From Candidatus Methylobacter oryzae (GTDB lineage Bacteria > Pseudomonadota > Gammaproteobacteria > Methylococcales > Methylomonadaceae): a stretch of 64,000 bases of DNA. The stretch covers positions 39,409 to 103,408 of the forward strand of contig NZ_RYFG02000115.1 of NCBI RefSeq assembly GCF_003994235.2, read 5' to 3'. This document shows positions 16,690 through 26,183 of this stretch, piece after piece. The first letter of the stretch is position 1; each line of letters opens with the position of its first letter. The notes below the pieces were generated by a model. That model searched no databases, had not been told where the DNA came from, and saw only the letters and a program-made list of their open reading frames with translations. The translations under genes and the position numbers were made by a program.

Positions 16690-18027
16690 TTACGTTTCTT
16701 CTTGCAGATAAGTCTGCTCTTCGTAATGACGACTATGCCAAACAAATCCTATGGCCGTCACCAGCATCAAGATGGCGAAGAACCAGAAATAAGAGGCTCC
16801 GGCAAGACGGCTGGAACCATCCGGGTTCTCAATGAAGAAATTTACTGCGCTGGTGAATAGGTTCCCGAACGCGACTGCCGCCATATACAGCGACATCACG
16901 AATGATTTCATCGATCTTGGCGCCTGAGTATAGGAAAACTCCAGGCAAGTTATCGACACCATCACCTCGGAGGAAGTCAGTAGTAAGTAAGCCAGTAACT
17001 GCCAGCAGATGTTGGGGTGATAGCCGGCATCAATGCGCATCTGGATAACGGCAATCAACACAAACGACAAGACGGTGATAAATAGGCCGATGGCGATTTT
17101 GTTCATGTAACTCAAGTGTAAAAATCTGCCCAGTGCCGGGTATAGATGCTTATAAAACAGAGGCGTGAGTAAGACGATCAGTAGCGGATTGGCGGCTTGA
17201 ATTTGCGATGGCAATATCTCAACGCCGAACAGGACTCTATTCATTTGTTGTGCCTGAAGAACCCAGGATGAACCGTTCTGGTCAAACAACGCCCAAAACA
17301 TCGCGATGAATAAATAAATCACGCTGAGCTTGCCTAGGCACCGCAAACCTTCGCCGCTCAAGGCTTCTCGTACAAAACCCATGCCGGCGGCGGGTATATG
17401 TACAAACCGGTATCGGCCGGACCAGAATATTATCGTCGCCAGCAGCATTAAGATGCCCGGAACTGAAAATGCGACCGGTGCGCTGTAGGTTTTTAGGAGC
17501 CAAGGGACCATGAGCATCGCAATAAAAGCCCCGAGATTAACCGTCAAATAAAACCAGCCGAATACCTTGCTTAGCCAATGCCGGTTGCCGGCTCCGAACT
17601 GGTCGCCGACATGAGCGGAAACGCAGGGTTTAATGCCGCCGGCGCCCAGTGCGATTAAAGTTTGGCCTACCAACAAGCCCGTCCGTGTGTCGTCCAATGC
17701 CAAGTAAAAATGGCCTAGACAATAAACGGCCGACAGCAAAATGATTGTCCGGTATTTTCCCAATAAACCATCGGCCAATAATGCGCCTAGAAACGGTGTG
17801 AAATAGGTCATGGACACAAATAAGTGGAAGTAAGCTTTAGCCTCGCTTGAGGTCATAGGCGCCAGTTGACCGTCCGCGTTCATCAGGTATTGCGTCATAA
17901 ATACGACCAGAATCGCCCTCATACCGTAGTAGCTAAAGCGTTCGGCAAATTCATTGCCGATAATAAAAGGAATACCGGAAGGTATCTCAGCGGAAGGGGC
18001 GGGGGCGGTTCGGTATGGGGTTTTCAC
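16690..18027 (-). CDS. POT-family proton-dependent oligopeptide transporter
   Basis: This 445-residue inner-membrane protein has about 12 hydrophobic segments. The N-terminal NEFAERFSYYGMRAILV is the POT/PTR signature (ExxERFxYYG), which contains the proton-coupling Glu and Arg. LIALGAGGIKPCVSAHVGDQ is the second family motif. Substrates are normally di- or tripeptides. It has no neighbour that hints at a specific substrate. A 156-base gap without features separates it from the CNNM gene downstream. Confidence 0.88.
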   Translation of the reverse strand: MKTPYRTAPAPSAEIPSGIPFIIGNEFAERFSYYGMRAILVVFMTQYLMNADGQLAPMTSSEAKAYFHLFVSMTYFTPFLGALLADGLLGKYRTIILLSAVYCLGHFYLALDDTRTGLLVGQTLIALGAGGIKPCVSAHVGDQFGAGNRHWLSKVFGWFYLTVNLGAFIAMLMVPWLLKTYSAPVAFSVPGILMLLATIIFWSGRYRFVHIPAAGMGFVREALSGEGLRCLGKLSVIYLFIAMFWALFDQNGSSWVLQAQQMNRVLFGVEILPSQIQAANPLLIVLLTPLFYKHLYPALGRFLHLSYMNKIAIGLFITVLSFVLIAVIQMRIDAGYHPNICWQLLAYLLLTSSEVMVSITCLEFSYTQAPRSMKSFVMSLYMAAVAFGNLFTSAVNFFIENPDGSSRLAGASYFWFFAILMLVTAIGFVWHSRHYEEQTYLQEET

Positions 18028-18448
18028 AAAATAATAGCCTTGATGGATGATGACGTCAGTTTCGTATATCGTCGAAAAAACTGATCAATGTCGGAACAAA
18101 AGCCGACGCGTCTGGGTGAAATGTGCTTCGACGGAAGGTAAGCAATGCTTAGCGATAGATACATTAAAGCCCAGTATTTATTAGGTGGGACATTTAACTC
18201 GATGCTGGGAAATTTGCCCGGAACATGAATTCATTAACATGGGCAACAGCATTTGTGTTCGGCGATGTTAATTATCGGCTGTTTATACCCAAAGGGCATA
18301 AGTAGGGTTTGAGCAGGCCAGCTGCTCAACTCAGCTGTATATGTGGCCGCCCCAATAAAGAGATAAAGACGGCCACAGATGCGGCTGGGTATGCAAAAGT
18401 GCGAAGCGTACTGGATGCGCTTCACTACAGAACATCCTCAGTCTTGTA
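18028..18448. other. Intergenic region containing repeat family B copy 2
   Basis: This 420-base gap lies between the POT gene start and the 3' end of a secreted-protein gene, both on the minus strand. The POT promoter should lie in its left part, but no clear boxes are seen. The family B repeat occupies 18283-18336. I see no credible coding sequence. Confidence 0.5.
18283..18336. repeat. Dispersed two-hairpin repeat, family B, copy 2
   Basis: TTATACCC-AAA-GGGCATAA is followed by TTGAGCAG-GCCAG-CTGCTCAA and CTCAGCT. The spacer between hairpins and the 5-base loop differ from copy 1, but both stems are retained. It is intergenic. Confidence 0.8.
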
Positions 18449-18853
18449 TTATTTAATTTTAACCAGTTCCTTGTCGCCGCTGGAAAAGTGGCATTTATCC
18501 ACGGTAAAGTTAGCGCAGTCTTTGGACTCTTCAACTTTCGCGCCGTTTGGGCTCAGTTTGATTTTTAGTTCGCAGAAAACTGCCGAGCTTTCAGAATGCT
18601 TTTTCAGCAGCAATTCGTTTTCGCCGGTGCTTTTGGCTTTACCGGAAATAGACTCTGAGCATTGGCTGCTGCCTCCGTCTTTGCCGCTAGATTCAAAGTC
18701 CACATCGGCACTGACAACATAATCGTCATCGATTATTTTAGTGACTTTCAAGTGGCGAACAGTGTCGCCGTCGCGCAATACATAGTGATCTGTCGCTGCA
18801 AAAACGTTGCCGGAAACCAGCATAGCAATAGTCAGAAACAAGCTTTTTTTCAT
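18449..18853 (-). CDS. Hypothetical secreted (periplasmic) protein
   Basis: From ATG 18853, which follows GAGGTAA, the protein is 134 residues. It has a clear signal peptide (MKKSLFLTIAMLVSGNVFAA, cleavage after ALA-like FAA). The mature part is polar, with four cysteines (SSQCSES, AVFCELK, SKDCANF, VDKCHFS) that could form two disulfides. An upstream ATG at 18892 lacks a ribosome site. I do not recognise the family, and no partner gene is adjacent. Confidence 0.6.
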   Translation of the reverse strand: MKKSLFLTIAMLVSGNVFAATDHYVLRDGDTVRHLKVTKIIDDDYVVSADVDFESSGKDGGSSQCSESISGKAKSTGENELLLKKHSESSAVFCELKIKLSPNGAKVEESKDCANFTVDKCHFSSGDKELVKIK

Positions 18854-19221
18854 GGTGTTACCTCGTGTTTGAAATTGAAATTTGACCAACATGGTGGCAG
18901 CCTATAGTTTGTTGCTGTTCATGTCGTCGTCGGATATAACTTGGCACAACTGGCAATTATTGTACCTGATTGCTGGCCGTTACCAAAAGACGAAGCAATG
19001 AATTACCTATCTATCAGCAATGAGCCGTTCTCTTGTCGATGGCGCGCACATTAGTCAGCTTATGTGGCTATAATATTGAATTAGTTTCAGTCTTTTACAG
19101 ACTGGCCGTGATTCGTGGCGCCACGCGCCTTAACTGCATATTCCCAAGCAGTACATGACTGCATGATGGTTTAACTCGACGACAGTGATGAATGCTATGG
19201 GGGTGAGGTATAAAATTTTTA
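18854..19221. other. Intergenic region upstream of mfd
   Basis: This 368-base divergent gap lies between the secreted-protein gene and mfd. It must carry both promoters. I find no convincing -35/-10 pair, repeat or ORF. GGGGGTGAGG at 19199-19208 is the likely mfd ribosome site, though it lies somewhat far from the ATG. Confidence 0.45.
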
Positions 19222-22200
19222 ATGGCTAATAATTTGATTTTCTCCCCGAAAATTCCGCAAAAACAAGATCAATCATTGATTTGGGCTGGATTAACCGGCT
19301 GCGGCGATTCGCTGGCTTTGGCTTCCGCCATTAAAAATGAAGACCGGCTGTTTGTGATCGTCACGCCGGATAACCAGACTGCTTTGCGGCTTGAGCATGA
19401 GTTATCGTTCTTTTTGCAGAACGAACATGCCATTTTGCATTTTCCCGATTGGGAAACCTTGCCTTACGATGTGTTCTCGCCGCTGCCGGAGATTATCTCG
19501 GAGCGTTTAAAAACATTGGCCTTGCTGCCGCAGGTGAAACGCGGCGCACTTGTCGTTTCGGTGACCACATTGATGCACCGCTTGGCGCCTCGCGAGCATG
19601 TCCTGGCCAACAGTTTTGCCGTGAAAGTCGGCGATGATTTTAACTTGGAATTGAATCGCCTGAAGCTGGAAAGCGTCGGTTACCACTGCGTTTCGCAAGT
19701 GTATCAACACGGCGAGTTCGCGGTCAGGGGATCTATAGTCGATTTGTTTCCGATGGGCAGCAAGGCGCCGTTCCGCATCGAATTATTCGATGAAGAAGTT
19801 GAGTCTATCCGTACTTTCGATCCCGAGACGCAACGGTCATTGGAAAAAATCGACCTTATCCGGTTATTCCCGGCGCGGGAATTTCCGCTTACCGATGAAT
19901 CCATCAAGCATTTTCGCCAGTCTTTTAGGGAGGCTTTCCCGGAAACCTCGCCCAAAAACCATTTCTATCTGGATGTTAGTAAAGGCATCACCCCGGGCGG
20001 CATTGAATATTATCTGCCGTTGTTTGTGGATCAAATGGCGACTTTGTTCGATTACCTGCCGAAATCGGCCGTTCTGGTGATGTCCGATACGTTCGGCGCG
20101 ACTGCGCAGGCTTTTTATGCGGAAGCCGAAGACAGGTTTCAGCAAAGAAAATATGATGCGGACAGGCCGCTGCTAAAACCGGAACTGTTATTTTTATCGA
20201 CCGACGAGTTGGCGCAAAAAACCGGGGCATTTGCCCATATTAGACTTGGCGGTACGGTTGCTGAAGACGCAGAGAGTATCGTTTTTAATTGTCAAACACT
20301 GCCCAATGTAACCATTGACGCCAAACTGGAGAACCCTGCCCAGGCTTTGCAGCAGTTTGTCGGCAGTTTTGCCGGCAAGATTTTGTTTGTCGCGGAGTCC
20401 GCAGGGCGCCGGGAAGCCTTAATGGAAAGATTAAGGCAGCACAAAATTACCGTAAAGCAGGTTGAAAACTGGGATAAATTTCTCCAGTCCGAAGTATCGC
20501 CGTGCCTTCTGGTTGCGCCGATGGATCATGGTTTGCGGCTTGATAGCCCGGCTATTGCGATCATTACCGAAGCGCTGCTGTCGGGCGAAAAAGTACAGCA
20601 ACGCCGTAGGCGGCGTAAGTCCGGGGCTTATGAACTCGAAAATATAATCAATAACCTGAATGAGCTGACTATCGGTTCGCCGGTCGTGCATCAGGAGCAT
20701 GGCGTGGGCCGCTATTTAGGCTTGCAGACTTTGGAGATCGGCGGTATTGCATCCGAGTTTTTGACCTTGGAATACGCCAATCACGACAAGCTTTACGTGC
20801 CGGTTTCGGCCTTGCATGTGATCGGCCGTTATACCGGCATGAGTGCGGAAAATGCGCCGTTGCATAAGCTGGGCGGCGATCAATGGAGTAAAGCCAAGCA
20901 AAAAGCCATTAAGCGCATCCGCGACGTTGCGGCTGAATTGCTGGAGATCCATGCCCAAAGGGCTGTCAAACAGGGGCATGCTTTTGAAGTCCAAAATGTC
21001 GAATATGCGGCTTTCGCCGATGCGTTCCCGTTTGAAGAAACGCCGGACCAGCAGACGGCTATTGAAGCGATATTGGACGACATGGCGAGCCCTCATCCTA
21101 TGGACCGGGTGATTTGCGGCGACGTCGGCTTCGGTAAAACCGAGGTGTCGATGCGCGCGGCATTCATTGCCGTGCAAAACGGCAAGCAAGTCGCGGTATT
21201 GGTGCCCACTACGTTGCTGGCGCAGCAACACTACCAGAATTTTCGCGACCGTTTTGCGGATTGGCCGGTACGCGTCGAAGTGTTGTCGCGTTTTGTCAGC
21301 GCCAAGCAGCAAAAAGAAATTACCGATGACCTGGAACAGGGTAAGGTCGATATTGTGATCGGTACGCACAAGCTGTTATCGAAAGAGATCAAATATAAAG
21401 TGCTGGGGCTGGTAATCATTGACGAAGAGCATCGTTTTGGCGTGACGCAAAAAGAGCACTTCAAGAAATTGCGCAACGAGCTCGATATACTGACCCTGAC
21501 CGCAACGCCTATTCCGCGCACGTTGAATATGGCTATGTCGGGTTTAAGGGACATTTCGATTATTGCCAGTCCGCCGCCGAATCGCCATGCAATCAAGACC
21601 TTTATCAGCGAATGGATAGATGCCCAGGTCCAGGAAGCCTGTTTGCGCGAAATCAAGCGTGGCGGACAGGTGTTCTTTTTACATAACGATGTTAAGTCGA
21701 TGGAAAAAATGGCCAGGGATTTGGAAGCATTGGTGCCGGAAGCGCGGATTGAAATTGCCCACGGGCAAATGCCGGAGCGCGAACTGGAGCGCATCATGCT
21801 GGATTTTTATCACCAGCGCTTTAACCTGCTGTTGTGCACTACTATTATTGAGAGCGGCATCGATATACCCAGCGCCAACACGATTATCATCAATCGCGCC
21901 GATAAATTGGGATTGGCGCAATTACATCAATTGCGCGGCCGGGTAGGGCGTTCGCATCACCGCGCTTATGCTTACTTTATCGTGCCGCCGAAATCGTTAT
22001 TGAGCAAGGATGCGGTTAAGCGGCTGGAAGCGGTCGAAGCTTCCGGCGATTTAGGGGCCGGGTTTATGCTGTCGTCGCATGATATGGAAATCCGCGGCGC
22101 AGGCGAACTGTTGGGCGACGATCAAAGCGGTCAAATTCAGGAGATCGGTTTTACCTTGTATACGGAATTGCTGGAGCGTGCGGTCGGTGCATTAAAATCC

Positions 22201-22680
22201 GGCAAACAGCCGGAACTCGAGGCACCGATGGACAGGGGGCCTGAGGTCGACCTGCAGGCTTCTGCGTTGATCCCGGAAGATTATTTACCCGATATTCACG
22301 GTCGTCTGGTGTTATATAAACGTATCTCCAGCGCTGAAACGAGAGAGGAACTGCGTGAATTGCAGGTGGAAATGATTGATCGCTTCGGATTGCTGCCGGA
22401 ACCCGTCAAAACATTGTTCAGCGTCACCGAATTGAAACAGCGGGCCGAAAAATTGGGTATCAAGAAGATAGAAGCCAATGCCGGCGGCGGGCGCATCATT
22501 TTTTCAGAAACGCCGAATATTAATACCGACCAGTTGATTTCCCTGATACAAACCCAGGCGCAGATTTATAAATTCGATGGGGCGGATAAGCTGAGGTTTA
22601 TCAAATCGTTCGAAACGGCCGAGCAGAAGCTTGAGTTTATCGTTGAGCTGCTGGATAAATTAACGCCGATACCGTCATGA
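19222..22680 (+). CDS. mfd: Transcription-repair coupling factor Mfd
   Basis: This 1152-residue translocase removes RNA polymerase stalled at DNA damage and recruits UvrA. Visible are an N-terminal UvrB-like region (LRLEHELSFFLQ, FPDWETLPYD), the RNA-polymerase-interacting CarD-like domain (GSPVVHQEHGVGRYLGL, about residue 490), and the RecG-like motor with Walker A GDVGFGKTEVSMRAAF near residue 635. DEEH is in the Walker B box, followed by TATPIPRTLNMAMSG, and the TRG region is ARIEIAHGQMPERELE with QLRGRVGRSHHRAYAY. Full length. Confidence 0.98.
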   Translation: MANNLIFSPKIPQKQDQSLIWAGLTGCGDSLALASAIKNEDRLFVIVTPDNQTALRLEHELSFFLQNEHAILHFPDWETLPYDVFSPLPEIISERLKTLALLPQVKRGALVVSVTTLMHRLAPREHVLANSFAVKVGDDFNLELNRLKLESVGYHCVSQVYQHGEFAVRGSIVDLFPMGSKAPFRIELFDEEVESIRTFDPETQRSLEKIDLIRLFPAREFPLTDESIKHFRQSFREAFPETSPKNHFYLDVSKGITPGGIEYYLPLFVDQMATLFDYLPKSAVLVMSDTFGATAQAFYAEAEDRFQQRKYDADRPLLKPELLFLSTDELAQKTGAFAHIRLGGTVAEDAESIVFNCQTLPNVTIDAKLENPAQALQQFVGSFAGKILFVAESAGRREALMERLRQHKITVKQVENWDKFLQSEVSPCLLVAPMDHGLRLDSPAIAIITEALLSGEKVQQRRRRRKSGAYELENIINNLNELTIGSPVVHQEHGVGRYLGLQTLEIGGIASEFLTLEYANHDKLYVPVSALHVIGRYTGMSAENAPLHKLGGDQWSKAKQKAIKRIRDVAAELLEIHAQRAVKQGHAFEVQNVEYAAFADAFPFEETPDQQTAIEAILDDMASPHPMDRVICGDVGFGKTEVSMRAAFIAVQNGKQVAVLVPTTLLAQQHYQNFRDRFADWPVRVEVLSRFVSAKQQKEITDDLEQGKVDIVIGTHKLLSKEIKYKVLGLVIIDEEHRFGVTQKEHFKKLRNELDILTLTATPIPRTLNMAMSGLRDISIIASPPPNRHAIKTFISEWIDAQVQEACLREIKRGGQVFFLHNDVKSMEKMARDLEALVPEARIEIAHGQMPERELERIMLDFYHQRFNLLLCTTIIESGIDIPSANTIIINRADKLGLAQLHQLRGRVGRSHHRAYAYFIVPPKSLLSKDAVKRLEAVEASGDLGAGFMLSSHDMEIRGAGELLGDDQSGQIQEIGFTLYTELLERAVGALKSGKQPELEAPMDRGPEVDLQASALIPEDYLPDIHGRLVLYKRISSAETREELRELQVEMIDRFGLLPEPVKTLFSVTELKQRAEKLGIKKIEANAGGGRIIFSETPNINTDQLISLIQTQAQIYKFDGADKLRFIKSFETAEQKLEFIVELLDKLTPIPS

Positions 22681-23219
22681 CGATGATTAAAATTGTTTTT
22701 TACGGCTTGGCGGCAATGTTGGGACTTTTTAGTCCCCCTGTTTTGGCCGAAACCAAGGCGTATCAAATAGAGTTGATCGTGTTTCTACAGACTCAGCCTA
22801 ATACCGAGGTATTCGATCAGGTCTCCAGTGAAATAGAGTGGCCTTCCGGTTTGACTGAGCTATCGGCTTATAACAAAGCGGAAAATACAACGCTTGACGA
22901 CAGTTATGCGGCATTAGCCAGGGATTCGGCTTACCGGCCTATTTTGCAGGTTGCCTGGGTTCAGCCGGTAGAAGAAAAGGGGATAAATTCCCCCGTTCAT
23001 ATTCAAGGGGCTGATGGCAAGCTGAACGGCTATCTTCGGATACAGCATGATCAAGGTCTGCAAATGGTGGTTGACTTGGAATTTAGCTCTAAGTCGGGTG
23101 ATCGCGGTAGCAAAAATCTGGTTTATCGGTTAAATGAAAAACGCTCTGTTAAGTTGAATGAAGTCTATTATCTGGATCATCCAAAGTTTGGGGTTATAGT
23201 AAAGATGAGTTCTTTATAA
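22677..23219 (+). CDS. csiV: CsiV-family periplasmic protein
   Basis: This 180-residue protein has a signal peptide (residues 1-24, ending PPVLA) followed by AYQIELIVFLQTQ, the start typical of CsiV proteins. The mature domain ends in NEVYYLDHPKFGVIVKM, also typical. Vibrio CsiV is a periplasmic activator of LpoA/PBP1A peptidoglycan synthesis. The ATG overlaps the mfd stop by four bases, and a csiV-like gene directly after mfd is common in gammaproteobacteria. Confidence 0.8.
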   Translation: MTMIKIVFYGLAAMLGLFSPPVLAETKAYQIELIVFLQTQPNTEVFDQVSSEIEWPSGLTELSAYNKAENTTLDDSYAALARDSAYRPILQVAWVQPVEEKGINSPVHIQGADGKLNGYLRIQHDQGLQMVVDLEFSSKSGDRGSKNLVYRLNEKRSVKLNEVYYLDHPKFGVIVKMSSL

Positions 23220-23583
23220 AGTATGCGGCTAAGCTTAGGTGTTTTTCTTGCCTGGAGTTGCTCTCAAAACTGCAAACTTAATAAGGGCGGTTAACCGGAT
23301 CGTCAATGATGCGCATCAAGTACTAAAAAATAGTGCGGACTGGTTTTTTATGATATTAAGGAGCAATAAAGATCGGCCAAAGTGAAAATTCTTTTGAGTA
23401 AGGGGAACTTGCCAGCTGGCTACGCTGCTCTTCCGTGAGATACGGCACAGCGGCAACAGAGGAGTGATTGAAACATATTATAAAGTCGGGCTTGATTCAG
23501 GATATACACGACTATTGATAATAATAAACCGGTAAACAAATTGCGGACGCTTTGTTAGCCGAATAATTAACTGAGGAAGAATA
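23220..23583. other. Intergenic region upstream of the PAS/chemoreceptor pair
   Basis: The 364-base gap has no credible ORF. A TAAAG at 23481-23485, followed after 15 bases by GATATA, only weakly resembles a FliA (sigma-28) promoter. GAGGAAG at 23574-23580 is the ribosome site of the PAS gene. Confidence 0.4.
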
Positions 23584-24114
23584 ATGAAGAGAAAAGATAT
23601 TGTCCCAACCACCAAGGAGAGGGTGATGCGGGAAAATGATTTCATCGTTTCCAAAACCGATCTTACGGGGCGAATTATTTATGGGAACGAGATTTTTATC
23701 GAGTTCTCGGGCTATGAAGAACAAGAACTTCTCGGTAGCCAGCACAATATCATCCGTCATCCTGACATGCCTAGAGCCGTATTTAAGTTATTGTGGGACT
23801 ATTTGGCAGAAGATAAGGAGATCTTTGCCTATGTTAAAAATATGTCAAAAGATGGCGGGTTTTACTGGGTATTTACCCATGTCGCGCCTTTAATAGATAA
23901 AAATAAACAAAAAGTCGGCTACACCTCCGTGCGCCGGATGCCTAATCCTAAGGCTATTCCGATTGTGGCGGATGTGTATCGCGCCATGTTGGATGCCGAG
24001 CGGAACGCGGGCTCTAAACACGCTATGGAGGCTTCGGGCGCTGTATTGGCTAATGTATTAAAAGATAAAGGCGTTACTTACGAGGAGCTGATCAATGTAC
24101 TACAGTCGCTTTAA
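23584..24114 (+). CDS. PAS-domain sensor protein, Aer-like N-terminal half
   Basis: This 176-residue soluble protein has one PAS domain at residues 15-120. It contains the Aer-type elements DFIVSKTDLTGRIIYGNEIF, HNIIRHPDMPRAVFKLLW and GGFYWVFTHVAPL. In Aer this domain binds FAD and reads cell redox state. The remaining ~55 residues are helical and resemble the Aer F1 linker. Its last 20 bases overlap the next gene, a membrane chemoreceptor, in another frame, so the two are probably translated together. FAD binding is inferred from similarity only. Confidence 0.85.
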   Translation: MKRKDIVPTTKERVMRENDFIVSKTDLTGRIIYGNEIFIEFSGYEEQELLGSQHNIIRHPDMPRAVFKLLWDYLAEDKEIFAYVKNMSKDGGFYWVFTHVAPLIDKNKQKVGYTSVRRMPNPKAIPIVADVYRAMLDAERNAGSKHAMEASGAVLANVLKDKGVTYEELINVLQSL

Positions 24115-25861
24115 AAATAATGAAGCTATTGCCTTAGCGGCTGTTGCTATTGCATGGGGTGGTTCACTGATTTATCTGTGGATGCTTGTCCTCGGCCTGT
24201 TTGAAGTAGTAGGCGGGGTGATTATTTCTTCGCTGCTAACGGTCCTCTCCATTTTATCTGCCGTTTGGTGGAGCAAATTAAGGACGGCCGACCGGGAGTT
24301 GCTGGATAAGTTGCTCAATGCAAGTCACGAGTGGGCGCAAGGCTCCGTGGATGTCCGGCTGACTTATATCGGCGGCAAAGAGCGGCCGCTTCAGCAGCTG
24401 GCTTGGGCGCTAAATAATTTGATGGACCAAGTAGAGACTGCCCAGGTAGATATGTATTACTCCATGGCCTACGTCATTTATGGCGACTTTTCCAGAAAAA
24501 GCTATCCACAAGGGTTACATGGCGGATTTGCGTTAGCCCTGAAACAACTTAATGCTGTCGCAAGAACATTGTCTGCCACGACAAGCGCGATTACTAAGCT
24601 TATGACCGCGATGGCTAACGGCGATTTCAATGAAAAAGTCGATGTTAATGTCGAAGGCGAATACAGGGTGGCTGTGGATAATGCGATGAGCGCGATGATG
24701 ACAATGCAAACCATGCTGGGAGACGTAGGTAAGGTTATGGGCAGCGTTGCTCAGGGTGACATCAGTCAGCGAGTTCAGGCGGAAGGAAAAGGGGATTTGG
24801 GACGATTGAAAGAGGATATTAATTTTTCGCTCGATGCTTTGAGCAGTCTTGATGATATATCGCTGATTGCGAGTGCATTGTCCGCAGGCGACCTGACTCA
24901 AACTATCACAAAGAGCTATCCGGGGACTTTTGGCGCGGTAATCGCCAGTATGAACGGCACGGTGGAAAACCTTAAGGGACTGGTGGGAGATATCAAGGAT
25001 TCGACTATCAGCATTAATACTGCCGCGAAGGAAATTGCCGCCGGCAATAACGATTTATCGCATCGCACTGAAGAGCAGGCAGCCAGCCTGGAAGAAACTG
25101 CTGCCAGCATGGAAGAACTGACTGCCACCGTTCAGAATAATGCTAAAAACGCCCAGCATGCCAACCAACTTGCTGTAGGGGCTACAGATATTGCAGGCAA
25201 GGGCGTTACGGTAGTTGATCAGGTTGTGGCGACCATGGAAGGAATCAATGAGTCTTCCCGGAAAATTGTCGATATTATTTCCGTGATCGATAGCATTGCT
25301 TTTCAGACCAATATTCTTGCTTTGAACGCGGCGGTGGAGGCGGCTCGCGCCGGCGAGCAGGGCCGCGGCTTCGCCGTCGTGGCTGGAGAAGTGCGCAATC
25401 TTGCTCAACGCGCGGCTGCTGCGGCAGGAGAGATCAAAAACCTGATTGGCGACTCAGTAGAAAAAGTTGAAGACGGTACTAAATTGGTTGCCCAAGCCGG
25501 GAAAACCATGGAGGAAATTGTTAGCGCCATTCGCGGTGTCACAATCATCATGTCGGAGATCAGAAGCGCTTCTGTTGAGCAGACTTCCGGTATCGAGCAG
25601 GTTAATCAGGCTATTGGACAAATGGATGAAGTGACTCAACAAAATGCCGCGTTGGTGGAACAGGCTGCTGCAGCAGCCGAGTCGTTGGAAGAGCAGGCGG
25701 AAAACTTGTCGGCTACCGTTGGACGCTTTACTGTTGATAATGGTTTAGCGAGCTTGCAGGTTTCTAAGCCTGCAATTCCAAAGGTAAATAAAAGCCCTGC
25801 GCCCGTTAAAGCAAAGCCGCAATTACAGGTGGCTATTAGCGATGAGTGGGAAGAGTTTTAA
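24095..25861 (+). CDS. Methyl-accepting chemotaxis protein with serial HAMP-like units
   Basis: This 588-residue chemoreceptor has no periplasmic sensor domain. It has two close membrane helices at residues 10-60, then about five HAMP-like repeats through residue ~300 (recurring xGDxxxxV units such as ANGDFNEKV, AQGDISQRV and SAGDLTQTI). The signalling domain has the hairpin tip FQTNILALNAAVEAARAGEQ followed by GRGFAVVAGEVRNLAQRA. The C-terminus DEWEEF fits the WxxF tail that tethers CheR/CheB. It starts inside the PAS gene, so sensing is probably supplied in trans by that protein. Confidence 0.92.
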   Translation: MYYSRFKNNEAIALAAVAIAWGGSLIYLWMLVLGLFEVVGGVIISSLLTVLSILSAVWWSKLRTADRELLDKLLNASHEWAQGSVDVRLTYIGGKERPLQQLAWALNNLMDQVETAQVDMYYSMAYVIYGDFSRKSYPQGLHGGFALALKQLNAVARTLSATTSAITKLMTAMANGDFNEKVDVNVEGEYRVAVDNAMSAMMTMQTMLGDVGKVMGSVAQGDISQRVQAEGKGDLGRLKEDINFSLDALSSLDDISLIASALSAGDLTQTITKSYPGTFGAVIASMNGTVENLKGLVGDIKDSTISINTAAKEIAAGNNDLSHRTEEQAASLEETAASMEELTATVQNNAKNAQHANQLAVGATDIAGKGVTVVDQVVATMEGINESSRKIVDIISVIDSIAFQTNILALNAAVEAARAGEQGRGFAVVAGEVRNLAQRAAAAAGEIKNLIGDSVEKVEDGTKLVAQAGKTMEEIVSAIRGVTIIMSEIRSASVEQTSGIEQVNQAIGQMDEVTQQNAALVEQAAAAAESLEEQAENLSATVGRFTVDNGLASLQVSKPAIPKVNKSPAPVKAKPQLQVAISDEWEEF

Positions 25862-26183
25862 ATTGGGTGGTAATTCAGTTTGAGAATCAGGCTCGAGCAA
25901 TTACAAAGCGGATATACACACTGCGTTGTTCGGGCCATTTCTATTGAACTTAGCGAAGAGCCTCGTATCGGCGGCGTCCGTCCTTGTTCCTGCCTACGGT
26001 TTCTGTTTAAATAGTCTTCAGGTTATAATAATCAATAACTAAGCCTTGGCCGATTGTCCAGGGCTTTTTTCATTATTACAAGGTGGCTTAGCCACCGCCG
26101 TTCCGTTTTAATGAACTTAAGACGCGGACTTTAAGCTCGGGGGTGTGGCCTCAGTGATTTTTGGATGATTTACTATTAAAAAT
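25862..26183. other. Intergenic region between chemoreceptor and miaB
   Basis: The 322-base gap holds a Rho-independent terminator at 26041-26070 and a small perfect hairpin GGTGGC-TTA-GCCACC at 26082-26096. I see no ORF. The miaB promoter must lie to the right of the hairpins, but no clear boxes are visible. Confidence 0.5.
26041..26070 (+). terminator. Rho-independent terminator
   Basis: AAGCCTTGG-CCGATTGT-CCAGGGCTT forms a 9-bp stem with one G-T wobble and is followed by TTTTTT. It is the clearest intrinsic terminator in the window and would end transcripts from the PAS/chemoreceptor pair about 180 bases upstream. Confidence 0.8.

Noticed and set aside
20716..21369. Long antisense ORFs opposite mfd
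   Set aside because: Mfd is unambiguous on the + strand; the antisense frames follow from its GC-rich codon use and show no family motifs.
23481..23506. Possible FliA (sigma-28) promoter before the PAS/chemoreceptor pair
   Set aside because: The TAAAG half fits, but the -10 half (GATATA) matches GCCGATAA poorly.
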